Assembly: GCF_000956595.1 (NCBI RefSeq)
Contig: NZ_JYOO01000010.1
Coordinates: forward strand, 62,001 to 126,000
DNA from: Priestia aryabhattai B8W22
GTDB taxonomy: Bacteria; Bacillota; Bacilli; Bacillales; Bacillaceae_H
DNA: 64,000 nucleotides
Direction of reading: 5' to 3'
A program made the translations under genes and the position numbers. Below, in pieces: positions 59,604 to 64,000 of this stretch. Position 1 is the stretch's first letter. Each line of letters begins with the position of its first letter. Under the pieces are notes generated by a model, which saw only the letters and a program-made list of their open reading frames with translations, searched no databases and was not told where the DNA came from.

Positions 59604-61632
59604 TAATTCTGAAGACTTTTTGAGTAAACGAGGTAATTTTATTTTTTAGCTTTTTGCTAATATCCTCTTTGATGCCGTGATAAGCCGAAACAATACTGCT
59701 TGCTTTTTCTTGTTCTAAGTCATCCACTCGATGCAAGAAGCCATTTAATCGCACAAGCATATCTTCGTTCCATTTAATACTTTCGATCAAATGATTTTCT
59801 GTTTGATTTCTCTTCTCCACTAAGCTCTTTAGCATGTTTTGAATGAAGAACAGCAGTCTGCGCGCACGCTCTTCTACTCCAACGTCGTTTGGATCATAAT
59901 AGAAATTAGCTTTAATAAACTGAGCCAAGTCTCCGTGGTGCTGACTCGAGACGTAGTGAGGCGTATAGGCTAATACATGTGCCTGCGGGAAATCAGCTCC
60001 AATGCTTGCTTCAAATTCTTTTGTAATTCGCTCAAGTGTTGCTTGATTATAAAGACTGTCCATATTGTTAATGACAAAATGAACGGGCGTATTTGGCGCA
60101 TGCTCTTTAATCTCCAGCAATAATTCTCTTTCTTCATCAAGCAGCGATTCTTTTGCATCAAGCACAAACAGTAAACCATCTGCTAAAGGAGCATATTTAA
60201 ATGCATCCTGCTCACGTGCCTCTTGTTCTGTAAAGCTTGGCGTCACAATGCATGAACAATTATGCTTATCAAGGAACGCAAAAGGTTTTTTCACTTCTAC
60301 AAGTGCATGATCAGGAGATTGTTCCGCTCCATCAATCGTTTCCATCGGAATGATTTCTTGATCAGCGATTTGCTGGATGGATTCTTCATCATCATGAATG
60401 AACACAAAGGTTGTTTCGTGATTTTGCGGTACCTTTTCTTCTGTAATCGATCCCACAAATGACGAAGTTGCGGCATTTGTTCCTGTAATTAATAAGTGTG
60501 TCGTATGAGCATCTAATAGAAAATCTACCCACCATTTAAATGTGTGTCCCACTTCTAAGCCATTTTCATTGGCCCATTTAATAATGCCATGGCAAAGCTT
60601 GTAGTGATATTCGAGACCATCAATGTCGTTACGCGCCTCAAAAATTAATCTGCCCGCATTTTCGATGGTGATTGTATCGATAGTTGATGGAAATTTTTCA
60701 TTCCATGAAAGCACGGCTGCAGACGGAAATAATGCACGTGACTTATTTGTAATTTTAAGCCAATTTGTCAATACGTTTGGAATGACTTCATGCAATTCTT
60801 TTACAGAATGGTCACTTTCCATTAAGTCGGTGTACGTTTCTTGATAAAGAGTTGAAATCTCTTGCCAATAATCATAGAGGCCAACTTCAATATTCAAGAA
60901 AATATCATTGATGGTTTTAATCCAAGCAAGATAAGGAGGCTGGCTCTTATATTGTTTCCATAAAGCTGAGACAAGCTGTTTGAAATACACTTGATCTACT
61001 TTGTAAAATGCAATCATCACTTGATAAAAATAGTTCGGGATAAAGTTTGCTGTATATCCTTTATCTACATAAGTCTTTAATATCGCAAACCAATTCAGCG
61101 ATTCCGTACGAATACACTCATCTACCGCAAGCTCCACTGCGCTGTTAAAATCTTCTTGCTCTTCATAAAATCTGCGTGCAATCGCCGTGACGTTTGGATA
61201 ATCCGGCTGAGAAGCAACCAGCTCGTTAATGACTTCATAAGCTCGTCCAATATTATTATGATCCGTATAAAGTAAAAACAGCTTTAGCGCTATTTCAGCT
61301 TTCAATACTTTTGAATCTGTTTCAATGGATAGGTAAAGCTCTTCAGCTTGAGTAGACAACCCTAATTCATAATGCGCGTCGGCTGTATTTTTCTTCGCCC
61401 ACAGCTTAAATTCACCATCTACATTCTCCCACTTATAAATCGCGGACTCGAAATCTTGATTATGGAAGTATATTTCTCCCTGTGCTAAGCGAATGAGCGA
61501 TAAGTCGTACCACTCTTTTTGCTGCTCTTCGTAGTAAGCTTGTCCAAGGACTTTTACAGGCGGCTGATTTTCATTTTCTTGCATAAACGTTTCGTAATAT
61601 TTCTTTTTCGTTAACTGATATTCTACCGTCAT
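59587..61632 (-). CDS. TPR-like protein with a degenerate dynamin-type GTPase domain
   Basis: A 681-residue protein (ATG 61632, after AAAGGAGA). Residues 1-260 are helical repeats of TPR type (RLAQGEIYFHNQDFESAIYKWENV). Residues about 375-590 follow the order of a dynamin-like GTPase: strand plus P-loop position, G3 position, LADGLLFVLDAKESLLDEERELL and a G4 position. But the P-loop reads TGTNAATSSF (383-392) without Lys, G3 is TPSF rather than DTPG, and G4 is NNMD rather than NKxD. So it is probably a non-hydrolysing or non-binding paralogue. A C-terminal helical stalk follows (about 590-681). I do not know a named family. Confidence 0.65.
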   Translation of the reverse strand: MTVEYQLTKKKYYETFMQENENQPPVKVLGQAYYEEQQKEWYDLSLIRLAQGEIYFHNQDFESAIYKWENVDGEFKLWAKKNTADAHYELGLSTQAEELYLSIETDSKVLKAEIALKLFLLYTDHNNIGRAYEVINELVASQPDYPNVTAIARRFYEEQEDFNSAVELAVDECIRTESLNWFAILKTYVDKGYTANFIPNYFYQVMIAFYKVDQVYFKQLVSALWKQYKSQPPYLAWIKTINDIFLNIEVGLYDYWQEISTLYQETYTDLMESDHSVKELHEVIPNVLTNWLKITNKSRALFPSAAVLSWNEKFPSTIDTITIENAGRLIFEARNDIDGLEYHYKLCHGIIKWANENGLEVGHTFKWWVDFLLDAHTTHLLITGTNAATSSFVGSITEEKVPQNHETTFVFIHDDEESIQQIADQEIIPMETIDGAEQSPDHALVEVKKPFAFLDKHNCSCIVTPSFTEQEAREQDAFKYAPLADGLLFVLDAKESLLDEERELLLEIKEHAPNTPVHFVINNMDSLYNQATLERITKEFEASIGADFPQAHVLAYTPHYVSSQHHGDLAQFIKANFYYDPNDVGVEERARRLLFFIQNMLKSLVEKRNQTENHLIESIKWNEDMLVRLNGFLHRVDDLEQEKASSIVSAYHGIKEDISKKLKNKITSFTQKVFRISEGRQ

Positions 61633-61728
61633 ATAGTCTCTCCTTTTTGATGTCAATATTTTATGTACTCTATCAAATTCCCTTTTTTATACTTTTCATA
61701 CACGATATTTTCTTACTCATATTTTACG

Positions 61729-61767
61729 CAAAAAAAGCCTCAAGAACTACTCTTAAGGCTTTTTTTA
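61729..61767 (-). terminator. Terminator of the YitT-family gene
   Basis: Stem around AAGCCT/AGGCTT with flanking A and T runs, located about 60 bases after the stop on the minus strand. Confidence 0.7.
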
Positions 61768-61827
61768 TAACTTTTATACTATAAAAATGGCTATTTATCA
61801 TAAATCGGCGCTGAAATAACAAATATA

Positions 61828-62643
61828 TTAATAAGCATCCCGTCGAAACAGCCCCATTACTTCTACCGTTTCTGTAATATTTACGAAAGCTTCAGGATCA
61901 ACCGATTGAATTAACTGCTTGAGGTTTGCAAGCTCATAGCGTGAAATCACCGTCATTAATATTTTACGGTCTTCTCTTGAATAAGCTCCTTCACCGTTCA
62001 TTAACGTCACGCCGCGCACTAAATTGGTAAGAAGCTGCTGCTTCATTTCTTCGCCTTTTCTCGTAATAATGGTTAACGTGAGCTTAATATGGCGAGTATG
62101 AATCGCATCCACTACTTTTCCTGTGACGAAAATCGAAAGCATCGTATATAAAGCCGCGTCCCAATTCACAAAGAAGCCTGAAACAAATACAACTACGGCA
62201 TTCATCGCTGATAATATAGCGCCAAGAGGAAATTCTTTTTTATGCGTAAGAAGCATCGCAATAATATCAAATCCACCTGTCGAAGCTGACTGACGAAAAA
62301 CAAACCCTACGCCAATTCCAGTTAAAACTCCTCCAAAAACAGCTGACAGAATAGGATCTGTACTAACAGCTCTCAAGGGAATCACGTATAAAGCAATTGA
62401 TAAAGCCACAACGGACAGCAGCGTATGTAAGACAAACCGCTTTCCTAACTTCATAAAACCAATAATTAAAAGGGGTAAATTCAACAAAAAATTCATTGTT
62501 CCCGTGCTTGCAGGCGTTAAAATTCCTATAATCATAGCAATACCGCTAATACCGCTGCTTAGCACTTTATGGGGGATTAAAAACCAATTGTATGCAAATC
62601 CAATTAACACAGAACCTGCTATAATAGCAATTGCTCTATACAT
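61828..62643 (-). CDS. YitT-family membrane protein (DUF161/DUF2179)
   Basis: A 271-residue protein with five to six N-terminal membrane helices (start AIAIIAGSVLIGFAYNWFLIPHKVLSSGISGIAM) and a C-terminal cytoplasmic DUF2179 domain (LTLTIITRKGEEMKQQLL...RKILMTVISRYELANLKQLI). STGGFDIIA is the conserved loop. The family is large in Bacillus (YitT, YpjC, YqfU, YvjA); the role is unknown and transport or sensing is suggested. GAGGTGAAGG precedes the ATG. Confidence 0.88.
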   Translation of the reverse strand: MYRAIAIIAGSVLIGFAYNWFLIPHKVLSSGISGIAMIIGILTPASTGTMNFLLNLPLLIIGFMKLGKRFVLHTLLSVVALSIALYVIPLRAVSTDPILSAVFGGVLTGIGVGFVFRQSASTGGFDIIAMLLTHKKEFPLGAILSAMNAVVVFVSGFFVNWDAALYTMLSIFVTGKVVDAIHTRHIKLTLTIITRKGEEMKQQLLTNLVRGVTLMNGEGAYSREDRKILMTVISRYELANLKQLIQSVDPEAFVNITETVEVMGLFRRDAY

Positions 62644-62954
62644 GATGTCCCTTCACCTCTTACCACAAATATAATGTTTTCATTTATTGCTTCTTTATTA
62701 TAATTCCTAAAATATTGAAAACCTTAAAAAAAGTATATTCAGAAATTTGCTGTGTTGGTGGGGTGGACAAACGGCAAAATAAAACGGACATACAAGCGGA
62801 TAATGCTTTTATATCAAGCTTTTGCTGCTTTTGGTATAGAAATGCTAACTTTACCTTTTCCGTACTTATTTAACCTAAAAGAGGTTGAGACATCATAATG
62901 AAATGAATCTAAATTAAAGGCGAACAACTAGTATAGATGAGCTTGTATGGAACC

Positions 62955-63086
62955 GCAGTTGATTTCCGTGCAAGACTTCGCTTTCCGCGGGCGGCCGCTG
63001 AGCCTCCTCGTCGCTTGCGCTCCTGCGGGGTCTCACCTGCTCCGCTTTTCCCGCAGGAGTCTTCGCCTTGCCCTCCAATCAACTGC
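62955..63086. repeat. GC-rich MITE/REP-like element with terminal inverted repeats
   Basis: GCAGTTGATT (62955-62964) and AATCAACTGC (63077-63086) are perfect 10-bp termini of a 132-bp element, much richer in GC than its surroundings. Inside, CTCCTGCGGG (63020-63029) pairs with CCCGCAGGAG (63050-63059). I recall similar intergenic elements in many Bacillaceae genomes. Likely a non-autonomous mobile or REP-type repeat. Confidence 0.75.
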
Positions 63087-63133
63087 TAGAAGGAACGAAA
63101 CAGACGACACTTATTTGCCCTAACAAAAAAATA

Positions 63134-63164
63134 AACCACGAATCAAACATGTTGATTAATGGTT
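63134..63164 (-). terminator. Terminator-like hairpin after the SUKH pseudogene
   Basis: Two stems (AACCA/TGGTT and AATCAA/TTGATT) with a T-rich tail on the minus strand. Confidence 0.6.
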
Positions 63165-63225
63165 CGTCTTTTACTTGGGTTAAAATACTTTTGTCCCAGC
63201 CTCTTGATGGAAAGTTATTTTAATT

Positions 63226-63550
63226 TTATTCTTCTTCATATAGACCATTAATAAATTCTTCAAGTGAATGGGCGACGAAAAACATACCGCTTTCAGGATT
63301 CTCTTATGCTAGTTCATGATCTATAAAAACGATAATAGGCCGCTGAGAGTTAGAACGGTAGTCAAAACATACATGATTATCCGCTATGTCATCTCCAAAT
63401 GGGTAAATACCATCAACTAGCTAGTATTTAATATCATGATACTTTGTTACACATTCAATAAAGTCGATTGGAAATAATACATCCCATGCTTTTTCTACAT
63501 CAAATGGTTTCTAAACTTACCTCTTTTTCATCCGTTTCCCACGTAATCAA
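63226..63550 (-). pseudogene. SUKH (SMI1/KNR4) family pseudogene
   Basis: On the minus strand a TTG (63550) after GGAGGAAG opens LITWETDEKEVSLETI, then a frame shift leads into DVEKAWDVLFPIDFIECVTK. Further on come GIYPFGDDIADNHVCFDYRS and MFFVAHSLEEFINGLYEEE. These are the hallmarks of SUKH immunity proteins: the WE start, PFGDD, CFDY, and the SFEEFL-like end. At least one frameshift and two in-frame stops (after DIKY and after DHELA) break it. Intact homologues neutralise toxins in contact-dependent and type VII systems. Confidence 0.8.
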
Positions 63551-63674
63551 TTTGCTTCCTCCATTTTGCCTTATGTATATTTAGGAATCTTTTTACTCCC
63601 ATTTATATTTGCTTTTATTTGTTTCTCTATAAATTTTTTAGCAGATTCCGTACTGTATTAAAAATAAAAGCCAA

Positions 63675-63715
63675 TATAAAACCCACTACCATTCCCAGTG
63701 ATAGTGGGTTTTATA
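63675..63715 (-). terminator. Terminator of the RNA methyltransferase gene
   Basis: A 14-bp stem (63675-63688 with 63702-63715) just after the stop codon, with T-rich minus-strand flank. Confidence 0.85.
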
Positions 63716-63723
63716 AAGTCCTC

Positions 63724-64000
63724 TTATTTTAATGTAAGCACCGCCACATTCTCCACATGCGTCGTATGCGGGAACATATCAACAGGCTGAACTTCAACCG
63801 TCTCATAGCCGCCTTTTTCTAGAATAGCTAGATCACGCGCAAGAGTTGCTGGTCCGCATGAAACATAGACAACTTTTTTCGGTTTCATGTCAATGATGGT
63901 ATTCAAAAGAGCTTCGTCGCATCCTTTTCGCGGCGGGTCTACGACGATGACGTCCGCTTTGATGCCTTGTTTGTACCAGTTTGGAATGACGACTTCAGCT
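63724..64000 (-). CDS. RNA m5U methyltransferase (RlmCD/TrmA-like), C-terminal part (cut by window edge)
   Basis: The last 92 residues of a class I SAM-dependent uracil-5 methyltransferase of the TrmA/RlmCD family. The catalytic loop [14 protein letters not shown] holds the nucleophilic Cys, followed by [15 protein letters not shown] (the YVSCNP motif with Gly in place of Asn) and the end [21 protein letters not shown]. subtilis YefA (RlmCD) modifies 23S rRNA U747 and U1939. The upstream part lies outside the window, so the exact paralogue is uncertain. Confidence 0.9.
   Translation of the reverse strand, partial: AEVVIPNWYKQGIKADVIVVDPPRKGCDEALLNTIIDMKPKKVVYVSCGPATLARDLAILEKGGYETVEVQPVDMFPHTTHVENVAVLTLK

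Larger units (their letters stand above)
62879..63205. repeat. Composite inverted-repeat element, outer boundary
   Basis: AAGAGGTTGAGACA (62879-62892) and TGTCCCAGCCTCTT (63192-63205) are inverted copies with 12 of 14 matches. They enclose a GC-rich hairpin element and a terminator-like hairpin. Sequences like GAGGCTGGGACA recur between genes in many Firmicutes by my recollection. No transposase gene is present. Confidence 0.6.

Overview
The window reads as chromosome of a Gram-positive spore-former of the Bacillaceae, most likely Priestia (Bacillus) megaterium or a close relative. This rests on AT-rich DNA, strong AGGAGG-type ribosome sites with frequent TTG/GTG starts, B. subtilis-like operons (yukE-yukD-yukC-yukBA-yueB-yueC, glnQHMP, ykoGHI), an OhrR-type operator and a cobalamin riboswitch. 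I saw no rRNA, tRNA, CRISPR array, prophage or intact insertion sequence. The species name is an inference.

Layout. 1-354: start of a secreted protein cut by the window edge. 642-1118: unrecognised acidic protein. 1169-11340 (minus): complete type VII secretion (ESX/Yuk) operon, with its promoter, an internal hairpin after yukE and a final terminator. 11547-13126 (minus): satellite cassette with two WXG100-like proteins, a 22-codon linker ORF and an SseB-domain protein. 13379-20196: RNA helicase YfmL, an orphan sporulation-type kinase, a B12-binding plus STAS gene pair, and a CitA/DcuS-type two-component system. 20242-28496: CorA, ferritin-like protein, M20 amidase, aromatic-acid exporter-like protein, alanine/glycine symporter, lipase, DinB-like protein, a structured non-coding transcription unit (27464-27884) and a DJ-1/PfpI protein. 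28636-33072: DoxX under a double operator, an M20 peptidase, a cobalt/nickel transporter under a cobalamin riboswitch, Ohr under an OhrR box, and a PAP2 phosphatase. 33219-42178: ABC exporter plus DUF418 operon, a divergent two-component system, then ykoGH and two PepSY proteins. 42213-53239: DUF445, an APC permease, glnQHMP, CwlK, a secreted repeat protein, and an MFS pump with its MerR regulator and a nitronate-monooxygenase-like gene. 53297-62643: lactonase with a structured 3' region, Map, a kinase plus BMP/Med pair, an excisionase-like protein, an unrecognised helical protein, a TPR protein with a degenerate GTPase, and a YitT-family protein. 62879-64000: nested inverted-repeat element, a SUKH (SMI1/KNR4) pseudogene, and the C-terminus of an RNA m5U methyltransferase.

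How the genes work together. The Yuk operon encodes a whole secretion machine and its substrate YukE, and the adjacent cassette looks like accessory substrates or remnants of an effector cassette. Much of the rest is sensing and transport: at least five histidine kinases, two of them orphans of the sporulation-kinase architecture. Cobalamin appears twice. A riboswitch controls a cobalt-type transporter, and a free-standing B12-binding protein carries the Wx9EH and ExHxxG signatures of CarH/LitR light sensors. That protein is coupled to a STAS protein whose usual phosphoacceptor serine is glutamate.

The least explained parts are the promoter-to-terminator RNA unit at 27.5-27.9 kb, the B12/STAS pair, the degenerate-GTPase operon at 58.6-61.6 kb, the hairpins downstream of the lactonase gene and the composite repeat at 62.9-63.2 kb. 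All calls come from reading the sequence without database searches.
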